Assembly (NCBI RefSeq): GCF_902459465.1
Contig: NC_047068.1
Location: 15,027,195-15,091,194, forward strand
DNA: 64,000 bases
Source: Asterias rubens
Taxonomy: Eukaryota; Echinodermata; Asteroidea; Forcipulatida; Asteriidae
Direction of reading: 5' to 3'
Shown here: positions 55,901-63,540 of the stretch, piece by piece
How the letters are laid out: the number at the start of each line of letters is the position of its first letter
Numbering within the stretch: the stretch's first letter is position 1
Notes under the pieces: generated by a model
Database searches by the model: none
What the model was told of the DNA's origin: nothing
What the model saw: the letters and a program-made list of their open reading frames with translations, nothing else
Made by a program: the position numbers and the translations under genes

Positions 55901-58900
55901 ACTCTAGTGTGTTCCTTAATTACACAAATTGGCTTCTGTCAATGTAATATTGATGTATCTGGCTGGCCCAAATTATTAAAAAATGATACACTATACGCCA
56001 ACAGTGTAAGTTTCAGCTGAATGCAGTCTACTACTTCGTTGGAAAAAACATTAAAAACATTTCATGTTATTTTCATTAGAGTTCATCGAACCCATCCACA
56101 TTTAAGATAAGATGACAGCCCATCTCCAGCTGCCGAAACCATGGGAGGGGATATTTGAATCTCAAAAACTTGTCTTGAGACGAGTTTTACCTTTAGATAA
56201 TCAAACTTTCATTGTCCGTTTTGATTCCTAACCATAGGGAGAAAATCAGGCAAAATATCTTCACAAGATGCTTACTACCATCATCTTTATTTATAAACAT
56301 ATAAAAAAGCCAATTTAATAGAAATTAATTTGTTAGGTTCACTTTATTACAAAGTACTGTGACACTGTAACACATGAGCACAATTTATACGACTAAATTA
56401 CCTTTTAAAATATTTAATTGAAATTATATTATGTACGGCATAATGTGTGTAGGGCCTATAAAAAAAAAACATACTAAACTCAGCCATTAGCCTTTTTGAG
56501 GTGCGGACACTAAAGGAGTACACTCAGTATTGTAGCAACAGTTGGCAATGCTGGGCGGGCCTGCCCAGGAGTGGATTTCACAAAGAGTTAGGACTAGTCT
56601 TATCTCGAGTTAGGACCAGGGGCCGATTTCACTAACGTCTATGTTTGCGATCATCGCTCACACACTTGCGATGAGATCGCAAACCTCAAATCCATCGCAT
56701 TTGCGATGTCGCTAATTCTGCGTTTCACTAAAGTCATCGCAATTGCGATGACGTTAAAAGGGAAATAAAGTGTTTGTACGAGGCTAAAAGTAGTGACCTT
56801 TGACATCCCGCGACAAAATCGTCGGTCGTCGCTCGAAATGAAATGGCATTGTGCAGTTTATATGTAATCGTTGTCATGTTGGTGCATACGAACTATTGTG
56901 GACGATGTTTAGGCATTCATTTACAAAGGGTTAAAGCATTTATAGGCCTAAGGCCTCTATTATAATTTTAGATTTTAATAAACAGTTTTCGTAAATCTGT
57001 TGTAACGGTGGGATTGATGAAAATTCTGACATATCTGTCTAATAATACTAAGCTTCACACTGTCAATTTGCCAATGCATTACACATTTTTTCTAAAAATG
57101 ATGGTTAAAATAATCGAACCATATAGTATCTCCTTTTTACCGATATTAAGGGGCTCTTTGCTGCAGTTGCATCGCTGATAGTTGTCATCGGCAATCTGAG
57201 TCTACCAGGTAAAAGACCGCAAGACTAAAATAATGTAGCGCCACTCATTTTACTCTAAATCACGGACAATTTATACGTCAAAACGTACACCGCTATAGCT
57301 ATAAGCACAGAATGGCGCAATGTATCATAAGTTTGCGATGAACTTTTACTTTGCGACCACTAACATGTCATCGCAAGATTGTCATCGCTAAATAAAACTT
57401 TGCGACGAGTATATTCATCGTTAAGTTTTAGTGAAATCGTCGGCTAAAAATCCATCGCTAAGTTGCGATGGATTTTAGATTTAGCGATCGATTTCGGCGT
57501 TTGCGATGACCAAAACGCGTTAGTGAAATCGGCCCCTGTTACTCGTCCTAACTTAGGACTATCCATGCAATTTGTATATCTCACAGGACTAGTCCTAAGT
57601 TAGGACTAGTCCTAACTCTTTATGAAATCGACCCCTGGACTCTCAATTTATGCCCAGCACTCTAAGCAAAATAAATGCTGCCCAGCACAGATTTTAAATA
57701 TTATCCACTTTGCATAGGTCTGAGACACAGCTAATGATAAGGAGTGAGAAAAAACACAATCCAAAGGCCATTCAACTTATTGCATGGCCCATGAAACAAA
57801 CAGTTTGGAAACCAGACCCCCACTTCAGCAATAATGGCGCCATAATTAAACATAAAATATTTTAATGATCCGCTCACCCTTGGTGGACTTCCAACAAAAT
57901 TGGATTTTTTGCCCATCACTAAAATTGGTCTAGCTACAACACTGAGTACACTGTTTGGTTTGGATGTACATGTATACTGACAAATTTACCCAAACCTAAT
58001 AGTGCTTTATGAGTGTGTCCATCATATCTCAAAATGGCTCATGACAAGTGTTGCTGGGCTTTAAAAGAAAATGATGCATTACCCAACAGTGAAGGAAAAT
58101 TATTGAATTCCTATCAAATTTTCTGCATGGTCTGATCTTGGTGTAGGAGGCTTCTTCTTAATGGATCAATTCTATGGCAACTAATCATCGGCAGGTGGTT
58201 TGTGTTCCATCAAGTTCTAAACAGGAATTTGTGAGTCTGTCAGGCGAGCCTGCTAGTCAGTGTAAAACCAGTTTTGACAGGTTAATAGTGTTACCATGGA
58301 GCTATTATAGCTCCATGATGTTACCCATCAAAACCATACGTCATCTTGAGTGTGGGTACATATTAAAAGCCAAAAGTCAGCAAAACAGTGATGAAAATAA
58401 GGAGTGGGGGATAAATTACATGGCACTTAAGACATTACAACAAAAGTGTAGAGTGTCACTGTCATGGTCGAGCGGTTTAGGAGAGCGTCTAACTCAGGTT
58501 GTTGGCCCAATTTCATTAAGCCTACATGATGAGCAGACAAATTAACAAAGCACAGAATAATCATGCTTTAATAGCAGAAACTGGGTACCACACAAAATTA
58601 CATTAATTGTTACAACTGGTGCCCCACTAATTTTTGCTTAGCAAATAAATTTGCTGAGCAGTATTTTCTTTCAGCTTTGTGGAATTGGGCCCTGGTGTGG
58701 TTTTAAAGTCACCAGTGTGTCGGTTCGAATTTGAATTATGGTCATGACACTTGTGTCCTTGAGCAAGATGCTTTAATTGCTTCTCTCCACCCAAGGGTTT
58801 TAAATGGGTACCTGTGAGGATAGAGGTTGATATTGTCGTGATTTAAAAAGCTCTCAGAAGCCCAAGGCTGTATTACTCCCTAGTGAAATAAGAACGATTA

Positions 58901-61391
58901 CAGGAATGTTAAAGGCCGAATAAAAAGGGCACTAATGTGAAGTGCATCGATTATTTTATAATACTATCTGAACAAATTGACAAAACTATCCTCTTGGTCA
59001 GGAGATGTCAAAAATACGTTAATAAAAATCATGTCATTTCAGAAGAGGTTTATGGACTCTTTACATCCCTACAGAAAGAAATCTAGGCTTGATCAAACCA
59101 AGGTCAGAACAGAGGTCTCTGTCTCTCATATGTGATGGAGAGTTCATCTCTTACAAGAAAATGTCAAGGCCAAAGGAGGCAGGGCATCATATTGTACATA
59201 TCTATTAGAAACAAGAGTACAAACATTCCCTACAAGTAAAGACTACTTTTTGTCATGTTCCTATTTATAAAATGTTATGATTTTAAAGAGAAAAAACTTA
59301 AATGTTTTTTTTAAGGTTTTAATCAAAGTTGTTTGCATATTTCTGAAACACTGTATAAAGCAAAAATATAAAGTAATCGGACTTTATAGTTGATTCTTAA
59401 TACAGCCATGTATCAAAAAGAGCTGTTTTTCACTTTATAGTTTAAAAAATAACTTTTAAACTAACCAGTCAGGAAGAGAGTTACCATCGCAACTACATAT
59501 GTACCATAATGGAGTACATTTGCTGTGGAGACTTTTCAATCAAAATTGTGCACTCACTCACTGTAGGTTTAAGTTTTCAAATTTGTCATGCAAAAATGGA
59601 ATACGTGTCGTGGCTGAGTGGTGAAGTGTACTGGACTCTGACCAGCAGCAGAGTGGGGGTTTCTGACCAGCAGCAGAGTGGGGGTTCGAATCCCAGTCTT
59701 GACCGTTACTTAACCTCTACTGCTTTGTCCTTCATGGGACATTAAAGGAACACGTTGCCTTGGATCGGACGAGTTGGTCTATAAAAAGCGTTTGAAACTG
59801 TTATGAAATGCATGGTTAGAAAGATGTTTTAAAAGTGGAATATAATGATCCACACAAGTATCACTCAAAATTGCACGGTTTTCATTCTCTGTCACAAACT
59901 AAACACTGTAAGTCGCCGAAGTAAAAAGAAAACCACGCCATTTCGAGGCATTGTGTAGATCATTGTATTATACTTTTACAACATCTTTCTAATCATGATA
60001 TCGATTTCATAACAAACGGTTAAAAATCGCTTTTCAAAGACCAACTCGACCGATCCAAGGCAATGTGTTCCTTTAAGCCTTTGGTCTTGTGTCGTGTGTT
60101 GTGTGATGCATCAATGAGAAGGTGGTTTGCCTGGTGTATGGTTGGCTACAGATTGCGCCAAAGCACCTTGTAACTGTTAGGCCAAATAACAAAAAATACC
60201 AGTTGATCGTCCGGATTTTTCAAAAAAGAGGAGGATGAGGGTCTTACTATATTTACTATTTTTTTCAAGATGGCCGCTAAGTATTTCAAATCAAACAGGC
60301 CACCATTTCTTCAGTTTGAATCAACTGCAAACTTATTTAGACCTAGTATTAGTTGCATGAGGACCTGTGTTAACACTAACAATAACACTTAACAGGGTCG
60401 GAGAACACTAAAAAGATTGGCTGGTAGGCATTCACTAATAATTGTTTTATGAAACAGACAGTTACAAGTGTTCGAGAGCATCAACTTTTTTATTTATTTA
60501 TTTTTATTTTTATATTACAAAAAATCGAAAAATAGTAAATAGTAAAAAAAAGGATGCGGCCCCAAAAAAGGATGTGGGCGGGAACGATCAACTGGTATTT
60601 TTTGTTATTTGGCCTAACAAGGTCGTGTGGAAATAAATGCGTCTTAAATTCCTGAATAGATACTAAATACTGTAGAGCTCTGGAGTGCCCTACCTAAACC
60701 TCAACTGCCCTCAGACCTTATCGCAAACCCGCGTGGCTGATTTTTCTCAATTGTCGAAATGCAATGTGGGAAGGAAAAGGGGGCATACAATGCCCAGTGT
60801 TCCTTTCCTTCACGCAATTGAAAATGTCTTTAAAATCTTTCGCTATAAGTGTAATTCGTACAATGAAAAAAAATTCTAAATAAAAACAATTAACAAGCAC
60901 ATTGTAAAACAAATTAGCAAATCAAAATTTCTAAATGTTTTAATGTTTTTTAATCTTTTTTTAATATGAAAATATTTCACAATAAAAACTAAACAGTAAC
61001 CGTCAAAATAATAATAATTACAACAAAACAAAAACATTTCAAAATTAACGAGCAATTTTTATGAAAATCAATCTTTTGGTTGTGGCAATACCAAAAACTT
61101 ACCATCCAACGGTTCTTGACTGCTTTGAGTTGAAGGGATAATATCCTCAGTACTAAAATCGGCCGTGTAGTTTGGATTCAACACAAACCCACAATACAGC
61201 CACAATCCTCGGTTCCTAATCAGAACTGGAACGGGATTGTCCGCCGTTTCATTCACGTAATAGTTCCGTACAGAGCCGGTGAAATCTGTCTGTGTCCAGT
61301 ACGGCGAACCGACGGCAACGGCATTCAGTACCAACGCGGCAAACCCAGAGAAAAGGGCCAGCAAAAGAGTGGAAGTTTTAGCGAAAGGCAT
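43650..61391 (-). CDS. claudin/PMP22-superfamily four-span membrane protein (4 exons)
   Basis: Exons 61391-61103, 46901-46818, 45281-45144 and 43942-43650 join in phase (each junction splits a codon after its first base) to give 267 residues and a TGA. All donors are GT (GTAAGT, GTGAGT, GTAGGT) and all acceptors CAG. ATG at 61389-61391 is chosen because the frame upstream reaches only a GTG. Membrane spans are near residues 8-28, 129-149, 155-185 and 208-232. The long first extracellular loop carries the family signature: W32, GLW at 62-64, C67 and C101. Possible N-glycosylation sites are N47, N74 and N105. The cytoplasmic tail is lysine/glutamate-rich (KPGGKKEE, SSRRKLMGKL). Claudin-superfamily members act in cell junctions, myelin-like contacts or as channel subunits; which role applies is not visible. 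The second cysteine is 33 residues after the first, much wider than in classic claudins, and the tail has no PDZ ligand. Intron 1 is 14.2 kb. Confidence 0.87.
43943..45143 (-). other. claudin-like intron 3
   Basis: A 1.2 kb intron. AT-rich sequence without a recognised element. Confidence 0.7.
45144..45281 (-). CDS. claudin-like exon 3
   Basis: A 138-base exon after TTGAAACAG. It encodes span 2 (KCAAIIACAALAMQFCAAM) and the start of span 3 (WTMLTVLFTDCGIMFLIG). Donor GTAGGT. Confidence 0.86.
45420..46010 (-). repeat. copy of the TTTGAGAAAC dispersed repeat, split by a mariner-like MITE
   Basis: The left part has AACCATTCATTTGTTTTAAT and CCTATATAAA. The right part resumes near 45674 and holds TACGCTTCTCAGGTTCAAAT and GTGAAATGTTTCTCAAATT, matching 32330-32600. 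It lies in claudin-like intron 2. Confidence 0.6.
45464..45673. mobile_element. mariner-type MITE with AAACTGCTCACAA ends
   Basis: The left end AAACTGCTCACAAAAAGTTA and right end TAACTTCTTGTGAGCAGTTT are inverted with one mismatch. It is about 210 bp, and TA lies at each flank (TATA / TGTA). The terminal sequence resembles Tc1/mariner-type ends. It has no transposase. Confidence 0.8.
46057..46232. mobile_element. MITE with AGGGCCGGTCACAC / GTGTGACTATGCCT ends, TTAA flanks
   Basis: Inverted ends continue inward as GATAACGAGAACGAAAAC and GTTATCGTTTTCGTTATC. It is about 176 bp with TTAA on both sides, a target used by piggyBac- and Kolobok-type elements. Confidence 0.8.
46305..46478. repeat. 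tandem duplication, unit about 92 bp
   Basis: AAGAAATGTAATATGTGCA / AAGAAATAATATGTGCATA, each followed by CAATA.AGGTAT.., TTTTGTA and ATATTTCACTACA, mark two adjacent copies. Confidence 0.75.
46715..46785 (+). mobile_element. LINE 3'-tail fragment
   Basis: GTTGAGCGCTGTGAGCATCA followed by GTGCGCTATATACATGTAAA is the kind of 3' end seen in L2/CR1 elements such as 26869-27445. It has no coding part. Confidence 0.45.
46818..46901 (-). CDS. claudin-like exon 2
   Basis: An 84-base exon after CCTTTACAG. It encodes ALVECVVYNFTSS, then IKPNAPGATYLSIRF, the end of loop 1 with the second signature cysteine. Donor GTGAGT. Confidence 0.82.
47138..47463. mobile_element. long palindromic MITE
   Basis: Arms of about 150 bases: ACACAATGTCCACAGATTAC pairs with ATCTGTGGACATTGTGTT, and GAGAAATGAGTAAAACAATG pairs with CATTGTTTTACTCATTTCTC. 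The centre has TGATCACATGATCA. It is non-coding; an 81-codon frame within it is a by-product. Confidence 0.85.
47500..47680 (+). repeat. copy of the TTTGAGAAAC dispersed repeat
   Basis: TTAATTAATGGCAATAAAAA, TTAGTTAGAAGCCTAC, CATTTTGAGAAAAGTTTCAC and CCCAAAATTTGAATCTGAGA match 29035-29300. Confidence 0.6.
48045..48205 (+). repeat. copy of the TTTGAGAAAC dispersed repeat
   Basis: CCTTTTGAGAATATTTTCAC, TGTGATATCGTAAAAAGATA and CCCAAAAATTCAAATCTTAG match the family. Confidence 0.5.
50165..50332 (+). repeat. direct repeat, left copy
   Basis: CCTTGCAGAGTGTGGTATGC through AATTGGAATAAAATCAG is repeated almost identically at 51152-51331. The two copies flank a MITE with a SINE inside it. Confidence 0.9.
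50380..51120. mobile_element. CACTATTGGTA-family MITE interrupted by a SINE
   Basis: The left end GCACTGGACACTATTGGTAA and right end CGGCAATAGTGTCCAGTGGC are inverted. The MITE body matches 6233-6590 on both sides of a SINE at 50584-50980. Confidence 0.88.
50584..50980 (-). mobile_element. full-length tRNA-derived SINE
   Basis: On the - strand the head CGTGGCCGACTGGTTAAGAG (A box) and GTGGGTTTGAATCCCCAG (B box) are followed by a body with CTTGTGTCCTTAAGCAAGAC and CCCAGTGCACTTATC and a tail ending near AATTATTGTTATTAA. TTTTTTCTTC is present on both sides (50574-50583 and 50981-50990) as a target-site duplication. Confidence 0.85.
51152..51331 (+). repeat. direct repeat, right copy
   Basis: It matches 50165-50332 but carries about 20 extra bases (CCACACTTAATATTGTTACT) after CAACACACAC. 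Confidence 0.9.
53135..53388. mobile_element. palindromic MITE with GGGCCCAATTTCATGGCTCT ends, intact
   Basis: GGGCCCAATTTCATGGCTCT at the left and AGAGCCATGAAATTGGGCCC at the right are perfectly inverted; GCTTACC/GGTAAGC continues the stem. It is about 254 bp, non-coding, and the best copy of a family also seen at 3.5, 4.5, 39.9, 53.4 and 58.5 kb. Confidence 0.9.
53405..53490. mobile_element. end fragment of the same MITE family
   Basis: GATCTGGGCCCAATTCCGTA and following TTAAGCACAAAAATTTGCTA are one terminal portion directly after the intact copy. Confidence 0.55.
54740..55585. mobile_element. DNA transposon with TATGTTGGCG ends, carrying a nested hairpin
   Basis: AAAAAAAAGTTATGTTGGCG at the left is mirrored by CCGCCAACATAACATTTTTT at the right. 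The element of about 845 bp has no transposase frame. A second palindromic element sits inside at 55262-55425. Confidence 0.65.
55262..55425. mobile_element. nested palindromic element with GATAAAGGCCC stem
   Basis: GAGTTCTTCAACGTCCGTTT pairs with AACGTACGTTGAAGAACTC, CAGGGTC pairs with GACCCTG, and GCGATAAAGGCCCTCGC pairs with GGGCCTTTATCAC. The loop is TTTCGGC. Arms are about 75 bases. Confidence 0.85.
56576..57638. mobile_element. outer MITE with ATTTCAYAAAGAGTTAGGAC ends, split by a second element
   Basis: Left CAGGAGTGGATTTCACAAAG and AGTTAGGACTAGTC are mirrored at the right by GACTAGTCCTAACTCTTTAT and GAAATCGACCCCTGG. Its two halves are separated by the element at 56618-57537. Confidence 0.85.
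56618..57537. mobile_element. inner DNA transposon with AGGGGCCGATTTCACTAACG ends
   Basis: AGGGGCCGATTTCACTAACG and CGTTAGTGAAATCGGCCCCT are perfect inverted ends of 20 bases. TTGCGATGA/TCATCGCAA words recur more than ten times near both ends, in both orientations, like transposase binding sites. It is 920 bp without a transposase frame. Confidence 0.9.
58290..58322. repeat. short perfect hairpin, CATGGAGCTA arms
   Basis: CATGGAGCTA, TTA-type centre, TAGCTCCATG: nearly continuous palindrome. Its arms share CATGGAGC with the hairpin at 17432-17474. Confidence 0.8.
58453..58900 (+). mobile_element. tRNA-derived SINE, split by a MITE
   Basis: The head GTCATGGTCGAGCGGTTTAG (A-box region) is separated by the 58503-58693 insertion from GTGTCGGTTCGAATTTGAAT (B-box region). 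The body continues with CACTTGTGTCCTTGAGCAAG and GTCGTGATTTAAAAAGCTCT. Confidence 0.8.
58503..58693. mobile_element. GGGCCCAATTTCAT-family MITE inside the SINE
   Basis: TTGGCCCAATTTCATTAAGC at the left and TTGTGGAATTGGGCCCTG at the right are inverted. It contains TTTGCTTAGCAAATAAATTT. Confidence 0.75.
59605..60178 (+). mobile_element. tRNA-derived SINE with an internal tandem duplication, split by a MITE
   Basis: The head GTGTCGTGGCTGAGTGGTGA is followed by CTGACCAGCAGCAGAGTGGG, which is repeated once, then GGGGTTCGAATCCCAG (B box). The body is interrupted at TTAA (59742-59745) and resumes at 60077 with GCCTTTGGTCTTGTG. The duplicated block lengthens the A-to-B box spacing. Confidence 0.8.
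59746..60072. mobile_element. MITE with AGGAACACGTTGCCTTGGAT ends, TTAA target duplication
   Basis: AGGAACACGTTGCCTTGGAT and ATCCAAGGCAATGTGTTCCT are inverted. TTAA occurs immediately on both sides (59742-59745 and 60073-60076). It is palindromic over most of its 327 bp. Confidence 0.92.
60179..60617 (+). mobile_element. DNA transposon with TGTTAGGCCAAATAACAAAA ends
   Basis: About 35 perfect inverted bases at each end, including GGCCAAATAACAAAAAATAC and GTATTTTTTGTTATTTGGCC. It is 439 bp, non-coding, and a better-preserved copy of the element at 7757-8226. It inserted just after the SINE at 59605-60178. Confidence 0.88.
61103..61391 (-). CDS. claudin-like exon 1
   Basis: Start codon, first membrane span (TLLLALFSGFAALVLNAVA) and most of extracellular loop 1 with SPYW and RNRGLWLYC. 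It ends at GATG|GTAAGT. Confidence 0.88.
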
Positions 61392-62157
61392 GGTGAAGAC
61401 GTGCGGGCAACACACTCGCTACATCGGGGGGAAACCGTCTCCCTAACGCCGGCCAACTGTTTTTACACACGGCGGTGCGGTGGTTATCCAATTCCAATCA
61501 CGGACTCACTCAGTGTCACGGATGTCGCACCCGATGTCACTCGAAAACAATGTGAAAGTACTGCTCCAATAAAGTGCAAAAGTGGTCACAAATTCACATA
61601 ATTTAATGGCTGGACACTTGTAGCATTAACTCAGCATGACTTCGACATGCTTCAACCAGACTTTTCCACTACTGAATTGAATGTTTGTACGGTAAAAAAA
61701 ATCCGAACGCACTTTTTACGTAGCGTACTTGTTTACATTCCAACAGCGACATCGTCTGCGCTCTCTCCCCGTCGTGTCGTCCGCCGTCACACTGCGGGGA
61801 CGGCGCCCAGACATCGTACGCATGCATATCATGCAATGCGTGCATTCATCCATGCCGTTCTTCAAAACTTGGACGGGGAAAAAAACAACCTGTTAATTTA
61901 CGAAGGGCGCCCTCAAGGCATTTTTGATTCTGAACTGTGTTGGCATACTTTTTTGTGGTAGATTTTCATCGGGGAAAACAGTGCGGTGAATTCATACAAA
62001 ACAAGAGTCACAAACAAAATAATACACACAATAATAATACAGGCTCTTTCGTTCAAAAAAATTACTTATAATTTGTTTGTTTGATGCGCATTTCATTTCG
62101 TTTATCTTGTCTGTAATTAGCTTTTCTGGAGAAGTCTCTTAGGTTTCTTCACTGCAT
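61392..62157. promoter_or_regulatory. upstream region of the claudin-like gene
   Basis: The 5' flank of the - strand gene. It contains a CpG-rich patch near 61745-61830 (GTCGTCCGCCGTCACACTGC). No TATA box or initiator could be placed with confidence. Short frames on the + strand here are not supported. Confidence 0.35.
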
Positions 62158-62160
62158 CCA

Positions 62161-62249
62161 TATGGCGGCATCCGGCTGCCTCTGTCTTTTTACCGGAAAG
62201 GGATTGTTTCGCCATTATTTTGACCGGCCTTTCTGCTCTGTTTTTTGGT
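62161..62249 (+). other. possible first coding exon or promoter of a + strand gene
   Basis: CATATGGCGGCATCCGGCTG resembles a YY1-type start context (ATGGCGGC), and ACCGGAAAGGG downstream is an ETS-type site. Reading from the ATG gives MAASGCLCLFTGKGLFRHYF, then DRPFCSVFW, up to a GTATGC donor at about 62248. No downstream exon is recognised within the window. If real, the gene would be head-to-head with the claudin-like gene about 770 bases away. Confidence 0.22.
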
Positions 62250-62259
62250 ATGCGGATTA

Positions 62260-63163
62260 ACTCATAGTTTTACTGCACAACATTATGAAAAAGCAATAAA
62301 ATTGACTCTCGCTCATAGTGGCTAAGGTCACTTTTGCTTTGCTGAGATGCAGATCACTTGAGAACCATTATTCCAGTATATTTTACATCTCTTTGAAAAA
62401 ATTGCCTGGTACGTGTTTTCCCCCATCCTACATTCTAGACTGTTTTAAGAGGAATTGCCTGTCAATTCTACTTCAGCTTTCGTGATACACCGATTACTTT
62501 CATCTTCTTTTGTTTCATCTTGTAGCCCGCCTCGGCGGCCTTCAGGCGAATTAATTGAGATGCAAAATCAAGCTGCAGAATAAGTCTGCTTGCCGAGTGT
62601 GACTCAAGGAATGGGATTGGTGTGGAATTTGGGACATATTCAATGGGGGATCCTACAGTATAGGATCCACATAAGATCCCATCGGATCCCATCCAAAAAA
62701 ATCAATGGGACTCAATAACGGGATTCAATGAGAATGTTTTCCTGAGGCACCCACCCACCACCCCCTCCTCGTTGCTCAAACAATGTAATTAGAATACGAA
62801 ACCTGGTATTATTATGAGTGTCATGATACTGTCTTTAAAAGTGAAGCAGCTAGGTGTTATGAAAGTGTCACGTTGTGTGAAGTCTCAACATTGAATTGCG
62901 TCACCATTTGGTGCCACAGGCTTCAATGATCCGCTAGCTAATTACAAGTTAATGAATAAATTATCCCCAGGAGTAATTGATTGCCACCTAATGAAGAAGA
63001 GAGACAAAAGAAACTGGATAATGAGTGGACTTCATCAGGCGGGATAGATCAATGTTATCTCTCCAAGGATGTCTAGTCTCAATTAAAGCGGCCAGCAATC
63101 ATTTTCTTAGGCACGGGGCTAGACCCAGTAACTGCATGAACTGGGGCCGCTCTGTAACTTTAA
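62260..63163. other. no gene seen
   Basis: Unremarkable sequence, with a small GGATCC-rich patch near 62648-62690 (GGATCCTACAGTATAGGATC). Confidence 0.45.
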
Positions 63164-63540
63164 AGGAACAGTTGCCTTGGATCGGTCGAGTTGGTTGAAA
63201 AGCGTTTGTAACCCGTTTGTTATAAAATGCATATGGTTAGAAAGATGTTTTAAAAGTAGAATACAATGATCAACACAAATATGTCGCGAAATTGCGTGGT
63301 TTTCCTTTTACTTTGCGAACCAACACGGTCGGCCATTAATTTTTTATGGGAGTCACAAATTTGACTCCCATAAATGGCCGACAGTGTTAGTCGACGAGGT
63401 AAAAAGAATACCACGCAATTTCGAGTGATACTGTGTGGATAATTATATTCTACTTTTAAATCATATGTATTTTATATTAACAAATGGTTGAAAACGCCTT
63501 GCAAAGACCAACTCGACCGATCCAAGGCAACGTGTTCCTT
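63164..63540. mobile_element. second AGGAACAC-ended MITE, TTAA flanks
   Basis: AGGAACAGTTGCCTTGGATC and GATCCAAGGCAACGTGTTCC are inverted, with TTAA at 63160-63163 and 63541-63544. An inner hairpin CGGTCGGCCATTAATTTTTT / ACTCCCATAAATGGCCGACA lies at its centre. Confidence 0.9.

Larger units (their letters stand above)
46902..61102 (-). other. claudin-like intron 1 (14.2 kb)
   Basis: The intron is filled with repeats listed separately. Gaps without recognised content include 48210-50160, 51335-53130, 53490-54735, 55590-56575, 57640-58450, 58905-59600 and 60620-61100. Short frames in these stretches show no domain or splice logic. No nested gene was found. Confidence 0.7.

Noticed and set aside
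61391-61415. Earlier start for the claudin-like protein (CCPHVFT extension)
   Set aside because: The upstream codon is GTG, not ATG. The ATG at 61389-61391 gives a normal short N-terminus before the first membrane span.
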